Shown here piece by piece: positions 29,401-38,228 of a DNA stretch of 64,000 nucleotides (within the stretch, counting starts at the first letter, position 1; each line of letters opens with the position of its first letter). Origin of the DNA: Rotaria sordida (taxonomy: Eukaryota; Rotifera; Eurotatoria; Philodinida; Philodinidae); contig CAJNOL010001288.1 of the NCBI GenBank assembly GCA_905250125.1, positions 1 to 64,000 on the forward strand, written 5' to 3'. Both the position numbers and the translations under genes were made by a program. The notes beneath the pieces are model-generated. The model did not search any database. It was not told the origin of the DNA and worked only from the letters and a program-made list of their open reading frames with translations.

Positions 29401-32400
29401 TTACATTGATGACATTGCAATATCCGATGAATGACATATTCCATCTGTCATAGTAAATAAATGACTAATTAATTCAATTCCACTTTTTCCCATACATTCA
29501 ATTAAATTTGCACTTAGATTATCTCGATTTTTTTCTAAAAATCCACGAGCATCATAAACAACCTATACACAAAGAAACAATATTGCATTTCAAAAAAAAA
29601 AAAATTTGCTGTTCTTTTTTTCAATACTTTTCCAGCATAGTGATGAATACCAAAAGCTGTTTCATTGCCTCTTGGTTTAATATATCTTGAATGATTTTTA
29701 CAATGACTATGAAATTTTTGTACAAGTGATTCATCATTTGCTTTTGGAAAACGAGATTCTTCGTCAAGTAATGCAAATATACCTAATGTCTATTTGATAA
29801 AAATAATCAAAACAAAAAAAATAATTATTTTTTTGTTGTTTTTCTATAATTAAACTTACACCCATAAATAATTCAATTAAATCCTCATTACTTTGAAATT
29901 CAACTTTTTCACATGATACACCTTCAGTTCGATAATCTTGTTCTTCTTTTAAAAAAATGTGTTCATTAAAATAATACTGTAGATGTTCATTAGCAACATT
30001 GATACATAATTGTTCAAAACTATTCACTTGAAAATTTTCAAAACCAGACATATCTAATATTGAACATGTACGATAAATTTTATCATATGTTTGATTATAT
30101 CTATTTAATAAAATACAGAACAAAAAAAAAAACAACAACTTTTTGTTAATAAATATTTAAAAGTAAATTATTACCGTCGATTTGGTTGTAAAAGTGTATT
30201 GATTTGTTTAACAATCCATGAAAATAAACGTTCATATAAAGCTTTAGCAAGTGCATCACGACAATCATTTGCTTGATCAAAATTTTTTAAACTTATTACA
30301 CGTTCACCTATGAAAATCATTTTTATATAATGATAAAATTTCTATAAATATTAATTATATATAACCTTTAGTCATATTGAATGTCGAAATAAGAGCCATA
30401 GTTAACATTTCTTGATCAAGTACAAGTAAATTACAAACTAGAAATATAGAAATAACGATTAATTCTGGTTTTCAAAAAAAACTATTTAGAATGAAACATA
30501 AGAGGCCAGATATAGTGCTTGCAAGTTTGAAAAGCATATGAGACATTAAAATAGTTTTTTTGTTTTTTCGACCGGCTCTTCTCAAAGTTGATTATTGAAG
30601 TCAAATATTCTGTTTTAATGCATAGACACATTTAGGATTGTATGCAAAAGGAAGTGACGCTTTTTCCATAGGCTATACCCCTCTCACGCAAGGTTTCTTT
30701 TCGTTTTAATATTTTTTAATTATGGGTAGTACGAAGATGTAAAATCATCCAACCAGAGCTTGGACATTTTTAGTGTTAGCAAAAAAATCAATATTTTAGA
30801 GACCGGTCGTTTATATAGGAAAGTACTAGAAAATAAGGAGTATTTAGAGGTTTCTCTAGTCAAAAGTTGGTTTTTGTGTAAAAAATGAGTATGATATTCA
30901 GAACCAGCATGAAAAATTACACTAGACAATCTGTTTTTCGTTGTAAAATATTTTCCATGGAAATCTGACCCTTACTCCCCCCTCAACCTTTTATCCATGC
31001 GATTTTTCCTCCTGGTCGCCTACAGGTCAAATTTTCATGGAAAATATTTTACAATGAAAAATAGACTGTCTAGTGTAATTTTTCATGCTGATTCTGAATA
31101 TCATACTCATTTTTACATAAAAACCAACTTTCAACTACAGAAACGTCTAAGTACTCTCTATTTTCTAGTACTTTCCTATATAAATGACCGTTCTCTAAAA
31201 TATTGATTTTTTTGCTAAGACGAAAAATGTCCAAGATCTGGTTGGGTGATTTTACATCTTCATACTACCCACAATCAAAAAGTATTTGTACGAAAAAAAC
31301 CTGCGGGAGAGGAGGGGGGCTATAAGCGCCACTTTCTTTCACATCTCTAGATCTGATATACAAGGGAAGTAAGAATTTTGGTCCAATCCGAAATTCGTCT
31401 CAATAATTCTCACAAAAAGCTTTATTTTTATGAATACTCGGCGCACTGCAAACCTCTTAGACGTATGTATTTTCATTAAAAAGTATTTATCAGTGTCCAA
31501 CATGAGTCAAATTTTTGTGACCCGAATCGGACGCTGATACCTATTAATCGCACACATTTAGATCGAACTACAGTTCTAGAGTTCCGTTCAGCAAAATGGC
31601 GTAGTGTCGAGCAGTATGAGTTTAGATCACACTATAGTTGTAGCGTTTCGGTTAGTAAATTGCATTTTGAGGGATGACATCATGTGTCAGTAGACAAATA
31701 TTACTATTTGAATTTCACAGTTGAAATGCTTCAGTTGAAGTCATCAATCCCGAGCTGCATCGCTTGGTTCCGTACAACTGTGCATAATACTGAGCTTATC
31801 GACCAGAACAAAAATCATCCAAATCACAGCCAGTCTTGATCGAAATTTCTATTTATCCATAAGATCAGACTCACTATCAATGATTTCAGTGTAAGAATAG
31901 TCGTCTTTACAGATTCTTCGAAATGAGTCATTTTTCAAAAAATGATCTTTGACTAGAAGATTTCCAGCTTTTTACAAGTCAAAAGACAACATAAATGCGA
32001 AAAGTCGTTAAAAAAAATCAAATTAATAACAAATCCAATTTTTATGTCATTCAAGACGAATGAATCCATTCTGCATCTTCACAGTGAAATACCTTCGCTC
32101 AAATTTAACTATACTCATATGTAATAATTGGTACTGGCTCAAACTATTCCCATAGTTGATTCAACAACAGTTCTACTCTATGAGTGTCAGAGAATAAAGG
32201 ATTAATACGATAATAATAAAATAACTTACCAACTTCTAATGGATATTCATCTTCAATATAAACTCCATCTGTTTCGTCATCATGTGAAAATCGAATATTA
32301 GTCAAATGAAGAATAGCTGAAAGAATTGTAAATACCATATTAATATCCTAGAAAAAATTTGAAATTATTTTTTTTTTTCAGAATCAAAATTTCTTCAAAA

Positions 32401-34621
32401 AATAAATTTTACTTCATTAGTAAATCCAACTCGTTGCATAATATCTTTGTGTGTATTAAACATTTGTCGACAATGTTTAAAATCTGATCGATTTGGAAAT
32501 ACTTTTCCACCACATGGATCTTTTAAAATTCTAAATAAATATTCATAAAAAAAAATATTAATTAAATATAAACAAACAAAAAAAAAAAATTTCATACCGA
32601 TAAGTTTCTGGATCATCCAAATAAAAATATTCTAATGTTTCTTTTTCCAAACCAGCAAATAAATAATAAAAAAAATGAAATGTTCGTTCACCTGGACCAT
32701 GTTGAACAACACGAGATTTTTCAAGTAAATAATCATAAACTTTTGCTTAAGACAAACGAAACATTTTATTCAAAATAAAACAAAAAACAAAAAAAAAATT
32801 ATACCACCAATAATTCGACCTGTATCCGTAAAATTTAATTGAAGATATTTTCCAAAACGACTCGAATTTTGATTCATACATGTTTGAGCATTACCAAATG
32901 CTTCAAGTAATGGTGAAGTCTATAGAATTATAAACATTATACTAAAAAATATATTCAAATTCATTTTCAATACAAACTTCAATAATTCGATTTTGTAATT
33001 CACGATCACCAGCATCACCTGAACAATGAATTATATGTGAAACAATAAGTTTTGTTGATTCAGTTTTTCCTATATGAAAAAAATATATAAATATAATAAG
33101 TAATAGATAGTTCATGAGAGGGTCAAAGAACCGAGACATTAGTCAAAATTTTAATTTTTCATATGCATTCGAAAGGCTATCTTCTAAAACCATCAGACCC
33201 AAATTTTTAGCTCATTTGGATGTTCTATAGTAAAGTTAGCCGAGATCGACCTTTTAGCACTATCTACCAATTATTCAGAAAATAATAATGATAAATTATT
33301 CCATAAATAATCTAGCAGGCTTCGAAATCGAGCCACTTTTTTATGGCTCGAACATTGTTTAGACTCGTCTGGCTCGACAAAATATTTCGTTGGGCCGAGC
33401 GGCTCGTTTCGAGGCCTGATGTCTAGTGGAATTATACTTCAACACGTTAGAGAATTTTTTTCATGCAGCATACCAAAAGATGGAGAATAACAAGTTTAAC
33501 AAAATGAGCTATTTCAATTATTGTATATCATCTATTTATTGAGGTAATGTAGTTCAACATGAGTAGAGTAGATCATAATTTATGTAACATTCGGAATCAA
33601 CATCAAAAACTACATTTAGTCAAATACATTTTAGAGAATTTTTTTCCTACGAAAAAATCATCTGTAATTCCTCGCAACTGAATTTAATTAAAATTTTGTC
33701 CCCGCGATACTCCAAGAGTTAGTTTTTCGCAGGAAAAAAAAATTCTCTAAAATTTATTTGATTAAATGTAGTTTTTGACATTGATTTCGAATGTCACATA
33801 AATTACGACCTACTCCACTCATGTTTAACTATATCATTCCAGTAAATAGATAATATACAATATTTGAAATAGCTCATTTTGTTCAGCTTATCATACTCTA
33901 TCTTTTGATATATATTGTAGGAGAAAATTCTCTAATGTATTGAAGTATAATCATAGTAGATATTTATGCGACAATTTATCATTATTTTCTGAATAATAAG
34001 TAGATAGTGATAAAAAGTCGATCTACCCGAAATTTACTATAGAACAATCCCAAAGAGTTAAAAATTTGGGTCTGATAGTTTTAGATGATAGCCTTTCGAA
34101 TCCATATAAAAGATTGGAATTTTGATTAGTGTCTCGGTTTCTTGGTTCTCTCATAAATTGTCTTTTAATTATATACCAGCTCCACTTTCTCCCGAAACAG
34201 CAATACATTGTGGTCTTTTCGATAAACAAAGTTTTCGATAAGCTTGATCAGCAACCCAAAAAAGATGAGGTGTTAATTGATTGCGATATTGAACATATTT
34301 ATATAAATCATGTTGCTAGAATATGTTTATTTTATTTATTAAAATGTTGTTGTTTTTTTTTAGTTTTTATTATAAGAAACAAACCTGTTTTTCATAAATA
34401 TTTAATTGTTTAAATGGATTTATAGCAATAAGAACATCTCCAATATAAGTCTATTTATTCCAAAAATGAAATTTTAAAAATAATAAAATGAAATATATAA
34501 AACTTACATAGATAATTCCTTTTTTATATCTAGCACGTAATTCACGTAATAAACTTTCTTCATCAAGAACATTTAATGTTGATAAATCATCAATTTCTCC
34601 TGAACCAATTTTAATAACCAT
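5420..34621 (-). CDS. Myosin-motor chitin synthase fusion, 38 exons, about 2831 residues
   Basis: Makes chitin from UDP-GlcNAc at a membrane, with a cytoplasmic myosin motor at its N-terminus, as in molluscan chitin synthases. Exons 5' to 3': 34621-34508, 34450-34385, 34315-34177, 33069-32978, 32919-32805, 32745-32598, 32530-32413, 32347-32230, 30437-30366, 30307-30175, 30100-29860, 29789-29628, 29562-29405, 24707-24567, 24507-24379, 20046-19897, 19829-19718, 19658-19443, 19380-19204, 17434-17017, 16950-16674, 16615-16414, 15790-15656, 15602-15070, 13730-12897, 12836-12561, 11067-10885, 10410-10257, 10186-10019, 9966-9831, 9763-9681, 9608-9491, 9430-9330, 9263-9059, 8081-7606, 7539-7402, 7351-7057, 6582-5420. 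Every junction keeps phase and the sum is 8496 nt. Motor: residues 1 to about 735; one IQ motif near 761; low-complexity linker about 775-1005; synthase about 1006-2831. The start is the first ATG before the conserved motor N-terminus. No stop separates the halves; transcripts would confirm they are one mRNA. Confidence 0.88.
6652..6708. mobile_element. hAT-type MITE remnant, 57 bp, with 8-bp target duplication
   Basis: A near-palindrome that starts CAGTGTCCGAC and ends GGACACTG, flanked on both sides by TTGTATAA (6644-6651 and 6709-6716). Eight-base duplications and CAGTG ends fit hAT. It sits in the intron between exons 37 and 38 (6583-7056), which otherwise holds nothing I recognise. Related copies at 28489-28717 and 31491-31536. 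Confidence 0.8.
8640..8910. repeat. Dispersed intronic repeat, family A, copy 1
   Basis: Lies in the 977-bp intron 8082-9058. It aligns over about 250 bp with 14535-14762: shared blocks include TTTGCAGTATG/TCTTGCAGTATG, CTATCGGA(C/T)GAAT, CATGG(C/T)T(A/G)GTA(G/A)TCCTGAG and TGTGGATA(A/C)GTGT. Non-coding and of unknown class. The rest of the intron shows nothing I recognise. Confidence 0.65.
10834..10870. repeat. Dispersed repeat, family C, copy 1
   Basis: A short conserved block of the type TACTTCAACA-CTTTTAGATC-GTGTTTCA in the intron 10411-10884. Similar blocks, in the same orientation, at 14222-14260, 20999-21030 and 29091-29120, all inside introns of the fusion gene. The 14 kb and 29 kb copies share about 80 bp more upstream (GATTGTTTC..TCTATCTATTTTG), so these are fragments of a larger element. 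Upstream, 10680-10800 shares AACTCTTTT-TATTCATAGCTCAT-AGTCCCGA with 62585-62640, another dispersed repeat. Confidence 0.55.
11911..12161. repeat. Direct repeat of a GC-rich block in intron 11068-12560
   Basis: Two degenerate units, 11911-11973 and 12098-12161, share TTTTACCG-CGG-TACC-GCT and CTGCAATTTACCGC. Their GC content stands out against the AT-rich surroundings. They look like ends or internal repeats of a degraded element. The rest of this 1.5-kb intron shows nothing I can identify. Confidence 0.55.
13778..14022. repeat. Inverted-repeat element, family D, copy 1
   Basis: In intron 13731-15069. The left end GTTACTTGACCTCGAAA and right end TTTCGAGACCTGGTAAC are imperfect inverted repeats. 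The core (CTGAGATTTGGCTCACCCC, CTACCTCCTGG) recurs at about 58480-58600 in an intron of the adhesion GPCR gene, so this is a mobile repeat rather than intron-specific sequence. Confidence 0.55.
14222..14762. repeat. Dispersed repeats: family C copy 2 followed by family A copy 2
   Basis: Same intron (13731-15069). Bases 14222-14260 are a family C block, and 14535-14762 align with family A at 8640-8910. A (TA)n microsatellite follows near 14896-14911. A short open frame at 14354-14602 lies across the family A copy and has no protein resemblance. Confidence 0.6.
15791..16413. other. Intron 22 of the fusion gene, nothing recognised
   Basis: A 623-bp AT-rich intron between the first membrane exon and the next synthase exon. 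No inverted ends, protein remnants or repeats shared with other parts of the window were seen. Confidence 0.5.
17640..18290. repeat. Foldback element with a mirrored minisatellite, in the motor/synthase junction intron
   Basis: Between exons 19 and 20 (intron 17435-19203). About five units of a 45-bp repeat (core CCCAAAACAGAACAA plus GTACTCACTACCCGGAAGTG) run from about 17795 to 18028. About three units in the opposite orientation (ACTTTTGTTCTG-TTGGGAAT-ACTTCCGGG) follow at 18029-18152. Outer arms also pair: CGGTCGTATGAAGTGA near 17700 with TCACTTCACACGACC near 18245. The whole block is a large hairpin. The remaining intron to 19203 shows nothing I recognise. Confidence 0.75.
20047..24378. 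other. 4.3-kb intron between motor exons 15 and 16, holding a possible nested gene
   Basis: Exon 15 ends ..FVR (AG|GT) and exon 16 starts A|TGT giving RCIKPN, so this stretch is spliced out of the motor. It contains the proline-rich open frame 21649-22404, a family C block (20999-21030), CT and TA microsatellites near 22500 and 24075, and otherwise AT-rich sequence. Confidence 0.7.
21649..22404 (-). CDS. Possible nested gene: unknown proline-run protein inside a motor intron
   Basis: A 251-codon open frame without introns, on the same strand as the host gene. From residue 35 (ATG at 22302, MSDFNLF) it has the codon bias of real exons here and a varied, acidic sequence ([40 protein letters not shown]). 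A run of about 20 prolines (coded by the GGT/GGC repeat at 21908-21966) is followed by a charged coiled-coil-like tail ending IYKKSR. The upstream ATG at 22404 would add a hydrophobic stretch ([13 protein letters not shown]) that could be a signal anchor or only T-rich leader. It could also be an alternative exon of the host gene. I recognise no family. Confidence 0.45.
   Translation of the reverse strand: MTFHDRSFSFFTILFIIAIVLFCFFFVFVSNCTVMSDFNLFSSKTDIKKLLFTTEKFKFDEQCSNDSWQDLPGVTPTSLLASFIDNQNIQTLSSSPSLSDNRNDYGWETLDDYSIIPKSYGLNYEQLSNKPTSHCRLDRRGHWLLLPPPPPPPPPPPPPPPPPPPLLHTDTNKIVTYYGKKCLPRNSNQEQIEQNFPDSYESLALSVDFDVPADEFVIDHDNRIQENIQQWKNKIQQYENKTSNDIYKKSR
25028..27578 (-). mobile_element. Mutator-like (MULE) transposon, about 2.55 kb, inactive
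   Basis: Inserted in the intron between exons 13 and 14 (24708-29404). The ends are inverted: 25028-25056 is matched by the reverse complement near 27550-27578. Many subterminal copies of GGTCAGTAAA (left) and TTTACTGACC (right) form arrays of about 180 and 150 bp. The interior codes, on the minus strand, for a broken MULE transposase. An exact 9-bp target duplication was not found. Confidence 0.82.
25174..27241 (-). pseudogene. Broken MULE transposase with FLYWCH-like and SWIM zinc fingers
   Basis: Read from 27241 down. An N-terminal acidic region is followed by a FLYWCH-like finger ([30 protein letters not shown]). The transposase core follows ([42 protein letters not shown]). A SWIM-type finger is seen as [16 protein letters not shown] near 25520. 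Breaks: a stop at 26834 after KKCIQE; a frameshift at the poly-A run near 26727 (upstream frame ..[10 protein letters not shown], downstream KKYGTYI); and an in-frame TGA at 25975 between SNDG and YEGIQFYTP, where Trp would be expected. It cannot make a full enzyme. Confidence 0.82.
28489..28717. mobile_element. hAT-type MITE, 229 bp, with 8-bp target duplication
   Basis: Begins CAGTGTCCGACATGGATC and ends GATCCGAGTCGGACACTG, flanked by GTATAGGT on both sides (28481-28488 and 28718-28725). Non-coding interior. Same family as 6652-6708. Confidence 0.88.
29091..29250. repeat. Family C copy 4 and a possible hAT end fragment
   Basis: 29091-29120 is a family C block. Just downstream, AGTGGCGCAGCCAGG at 29159-29173 resembles the terminal sequence of many hAT elements, but no matching right end was found. 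It lies close to exon 13 (29562-29405) and is non-coding. Confidence 0.4.
30645..31345. mobile_element. Long foldback element, about 325-bp arms, 50-bp loop
   Basis: In intron 8 (30438-32229). 30645-30970 pairs with 31022-31345: for example AAATATTTTCCATGG in the left arm and its complement in the right, and GTGACGCTTTTTCC/AAGCGCCACTTTC at the outer ends. Arms are about 85-90 percent identical by eye, with no coding potential. Open frames at 30720-30929 and 30997-31206 are mirror images of each other and are artefacts of the arms. Confidence 0.85.
31491..31536. mobile_element. hAT-type MITE remnant, 46 bp
   Basis: Starts CAGTGTCCAAC and ends GAATCGGACGCTG, a decayed copy of the family at 6652 and 28489. 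Flanks are no longer identical. Confidence 0.6.
31905..32190. repeat. Dispersed repeat, family B, copy 1
   Basis: Aligns with 43430-43745 across about 280 bp: AGAAGA(T/C)TTCCAGCTTT, CAATTTTTAT(G/A)TCATTCAAGA and TGAATCC/TGGATCC blocks in the same order. Non-coding; it ends about 40 bp before exon 8. Unknown class. Confidence 0.65.
33108..34158. mobile_element. Very long foldback filling intron 3 of the fusion gene
   Basis: The left arm (33108-33650) and right arm (33700-34158) are reverse complements almost throughout; outer ends pair as TTCATGAGAGGGTCAAAG with CTTGGTTCTCTCATAAA. The intron runs 33070-34176, so the hairpin leaves about 40 bp and 18 bp to the flanking exons. The left arm is longer because it carries an extra MITE (33315-33418). 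Confidence 0.85.
33315..33418. mobile_element. Short MITE nested in the foldback arm
   Basis: Starts CAGGCTTCGAAATCGAGCC and ends GGCTCGTTTCGAGGCCTG. Absent from the opposite arm of the surrounding hairpin, which shows it came in later. Its end CAGGCTTCG is shared with the element at 38981-39071. Confidence 0.65.
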
Positions 34622-35278
34622 CGTTTTTTATTATAAACTAAACTATATCTAACAAATGATGGTTGCGTACGATTAACTAGTTCACTATATGATCCATCGT
34701 TTGTGTACATAGAGAACAAACGTAAATGAAATACTTCGAATGAGGACACATTCAGTCATATATTTAATCAATAGATTTCGTTTCGATGTCGTCAATCGGA
34801 AGAGAAGAAAGATATGTATTCAGATAAATAGACAAAAAGAACACGACAAAAAAAATCACAGGATGTCATGTTGGGACGATCAGAAAGAGAGTGAAATAGG
34901 TGATGTATATATTTGTACATCGTCGTCATTTCGGAAGTCAATAGTGTTCGTCAATAGAGACTTTGTACTTTTTATTTTATTATTCCATAAGAAGAAGACA
35001 AAAAAAAAAGAAAAAAGACGATATAAAGACACCCAAAAAAAAAAAGTAAGAACATATGTTTGAATGGATAACAAACGAAATAAAGAATGAAGAATTTGAT
35101 TTACAAAATGGATGATTGATCAGTATTAAAAGAACAAAAAAAAAAAAAATCTCGCCGTGAGAGTAATCGTTAGCCGTCAGACGTCTCATTCAATGACTTT
35201 GATAAATAGGTCAACGATCAGCACCATGAAAAATAAGCAATGACAAGTTTTGTTGTTGTTTTTTTTTGATTGTGCACT
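34622..35278. other. Intergenic, between the Rab8 and fusion genes (same strand)
   Basis: About 650 bp between the Rab8 stop (35279) and the fusion start codon (34621). It must hold the Rab8 3' UTR and the fusion gene's 5' UTR and promoter. Poly-A/T tracts; no clear core element. Small frames at 34740-35189 are low-complexity. Confidence 0.5.
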
Positions 35279-38228
35279 TTAAAATAATGAACAACGAGAC
35301 CAAAACGATGTACTAACTTTTTTATGTGGATCTAATTTTGGCTTTATTACTGCTGGTTTACCCAATGGATCAATAGCCTATAAAATTTTTTTGTAAAAAA
35401 AAGAATATTCAGAAAAAAAAATATCGAAAATTCTTACAGCTCGTTTATCAATTTTTGCTTTGATATCTTTGGCAAGAGAAAAAAATGCTTCATCTACATT
35501 CTATAATAATTATTTATATATATATAGATATATAAAATATTTACTATATAATACTTACAATATTTCCTTTAGCACTAGTTTCCATAAATTTAATGCCATA
35601 TTCATTAGCAAGCTAAAGAAAAGAATATGTTTTTTTTTTGTATATAACAAAGTGATATATTTTAAATTTATAATAATTTTTTCCCTAAATTCTTGTGGCT
35701 ACTTAAGATTCTCGTGTAATTTTAAACAATTGAACTGAGATTTTTATAATAGATATAAAGAAATAACACGTTTTGATATTTGACCTTGTCGTTCAATGTT
35801 ATAGAATTTTACGTATTTACTGTATATTCAGCTGAATCCGATGAAAATAGTAATGAGTGAAGAGAAATGAACGTTTATAACGAGTCTTCTATTCCTGTTG
35901 TACAGAATACAAAAGCTTTGAAACAATACTTAATGATATTCTGAACAACCATATTTTTCAAAGTGAAACTTGACCTATGATACGTTTGTTCTCATATCGC
36001 TGGGTATAGAATTTAATTCTGAACAAAATATTATGTTGAATTAAAAAAAAATCAATTATCCAGAAAAAGATTTTTTCAATTCAAAAATTTCTCTCACGTA
36101 TATTTCTTCTAAAATTTTCAAACATATATACTAAAAGCTATAAAATTTTTTACCTAAAAATAATATTATTTGAAAAACCAAGAAAGTAATTTTGTAAAGC
36201 AGGAAATTCCTAGTCGACTCTCTCTCCGCGGAGTCCCCTGAAAAATACGAAATCCCTGTCATGAGCCCCTGGGGGGAGTTGCATATCTCAGGATCCTCCT
36301 AAAACTCTCCAGGGAGTCCCTCTGAAATTTTCATAAATTTGAATTTTTCAGAGAATTTCAATGGTGGCTTCTGGAGAGATCCTGATAATACTCATCAATT
36401 CCCTGGAGAGTCCCTAGGAAATCTCCGCGAAGTCCCTGAATTCCCTCTTAACTTCTCCAGGGACTCACGACAGGGATTCTCTATTGAATGAGTCTAAAAT
36501 GAAGTCTTTAATACATTGGAAATATTTAAAAAAGAGAAAAGCATTTTACTTTTCTTTATTTCGAGTGTTCTTTTCCTGATGATAGTTTATCTAATAAATC
36601 TTTTAACAAAAGAAATTAAAATTTTGAAATCGGAAAAATTGCAAAGAGATATCAAATATGATTATTAATGTACAACCATCTGATAAGTAAAAGCTATTGA
36701 TCATTGTTCTCATTAATTGATGATTAATCCAAAAATAAACAGAACTTTAAAGGACTTAAAATAAAATAGCGCTGTAGATTTGACTTGAACAAGAAAAATC
36801 TGATGAAGAAACTACTTCAACTGTTACCCGCCGCCTTAACTTATAATGGACCTACAAAAAAAAAAGTCTCAGTAAGACTAGACAAACCTAGTAGAGCTCG
36901 TACTTCATAATCTACAAGGAATGTCGAAGTATATAGAATAGAATTTTGCACCCGCTACAGAACATGACAAATATTGTTGATACACAATCACAAACCGTGT
37001 ATTAATAACAGTTCGTCATAATATATTAACTAATTCCTTATTGTATTTCTGGAAGATTAAGTAAAAAGAGAACGAAGAAATATATCCCAAGATAGACAAA
37101 ATAAAACAATCTTCTCACGATTAGTTAACAACGGCTACATCGTGTTTCATATTGTAATCCCTCGGGAATTGCACGAATTGCTTTTGTTTTGTCATTCTGA
37201 AGGATACTCTATTTAAGAGCTTCGATCTCAAAAAAAACAAAAAAAAACGATCTTGAATCAAGTGCATTCAAATCATATGTTAATACTTCGAAAAAATTGT
37301 CACTATTCATATGAATCCTCGATTCATCATTGTGAGAAGAAGAAAAAAAAGCGTGTTAAAATTCTATAAATTTTACATACATTTTCACCCTTTTCTCGAG
37401 TAACTTGTCGTTTATCTAGCATGTCACATTTATTTCCTATAAGCATTCGTTCAACTTCAGCCGATGCATGCTAAATAATTTTATATAAAGAAAATTAATA
37501 TATTTATTAATAAATTTATTTATACTTCTTGAATATTACGAATCCAATTTTTAATATTATCAAAACTTTTTTCACTTGTTATATCATATACAAGCATTAT
37601 ACCCTAAATAAATATAATTTAATTTTTTAATAATATATTTCCTTATTATTATACCATTGCTCCTCGATAATAAGCTGTTGTTATAGTTTTAAAACGTTCC
37701 TAGATAAATAATATATATTGAAAATTTTTTGTTTTCAAATAAAATATACATACTTGACCGGCAGTATCCCTATAAAAGAAAAAGTTAAATAATTTGTTTG
37801 TTTTTTTTTTCAATTTTTGTTTTTTAAACGTACCAAATTTGTAATTTAATTTTTCGTCCATCAAGTTCAATTGTACGAATTTTAAAATCAATTCCTATTT
37901 ATGAACAAAAAACAACAACTATCATCAATTATTTTAAATTATAAATAAATTTACCAATAGTTGAAATAAATGTTGTGCTAAATGCTGAATCACAGAAACG
38001 CAAAAGCACACATGTCTATATATTTATATATATATATATATAGATACAAAAAAACAAAAAAACAATTTTCGAAATGTCAAACATACCTTCCCAACTCCAC
38101 TATCACCTAAACAAAAAAACAAATATTATAAATTAAATATTCATAGGAAAAAAGAAAAAAAAAAACAAAATAAAATTTTGCATACCAATTAAAAGTAATT
38201 TAAATAAATAATCATAGGCTTTAGCCAT
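35279..38228 (-). CDS. Rab8-type small GTPase
   Basis: Eleven exons: 38228-38186, 38106-38087, 38015-37955, 37894-37834, 37769-37754, 37699-37655, 37603-37526, 37470-37381, 35612-35559, 35500-35438, 35377-35279; 209 residues with phase kept throughout. Exocytic and ciliary vesicle transport on cytosolic membrane faces. [16 protein letters not shown]-loop GDSGVGKT (15-22), [14 protein letters not shown] effector region, WDTAGQ, NKCD and ETSAK are all present. Closest by eye to Rab8 ([41 protein letters not shown]) rather than Rab10. It ends CSLF, a CaaX prenylation box, as Rab8 does, not the double-Cys of most Rabs. Exon 2 is only 20 bp and exon 5 only 16 bp. The start is the first ATG and matches the family. 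Confidence 0.94.
36212..36480. repeat. Foldback of GAGTCCCTGG-type repeats in Rab8 intron 8
   Basis: Intron 35613-37380. AAATCCCTGTCATGAGCCCC on the left pairs with CTCACGACAGGGATT on the right. Between them short CTCC(A/G)(G/C)GGAGTCCCT units repeat in both directions. GC-rich against its surroundings. The rest of this 1.8-kb intron shows nothing definite; CATCGTGTTTCA at 37139 may be an inverted family C end. Confidence 0.6.

Larger units (their letters stand above)
19204..34621 (-). other. Myosin motor and IQ module of the fusion gene (exons 1-19)
   Basis: The motor opens directly with the head, without an SH3-like N-terminal barrel or kinase. Visible: P-loop GESGAGKT (residues 102-109), switch [10 protein letters not shown] (153-161), switch II as LDMSGFE (387-393; the usual form is LDIxGFE), the [22 protein letters not shown] block, the RCIKPN hinge (649-654) and the converter [10 protein letters not shown] single IQ-like motif [12 protein letters not shown] starts near residue 761 in exon 18, so the lever arm is short. 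Nucleotide and actin binding should be intact. Exon 19 has no stop and ends in an open donor (AAA|GTAAGC at 19204/19203), which argues against a stand-alone myosin. Confidence 0.88.

Noticed and set aside
30720..31206. Two similar small proteins on opposite strands
   Set aside because: They are mirror copies created by the two arms of the 30645-31345 foldback.
5420..34621. Calling two separate neighbouring genes (a myosin and a chitin synthase)
   Set aside because: No stop after the IQ exons, no start or promoter-like first exon at 17434, matching splice phases across the junction, and precedent for this fusion in lophotrochozoans. Transcript proof is still missing.
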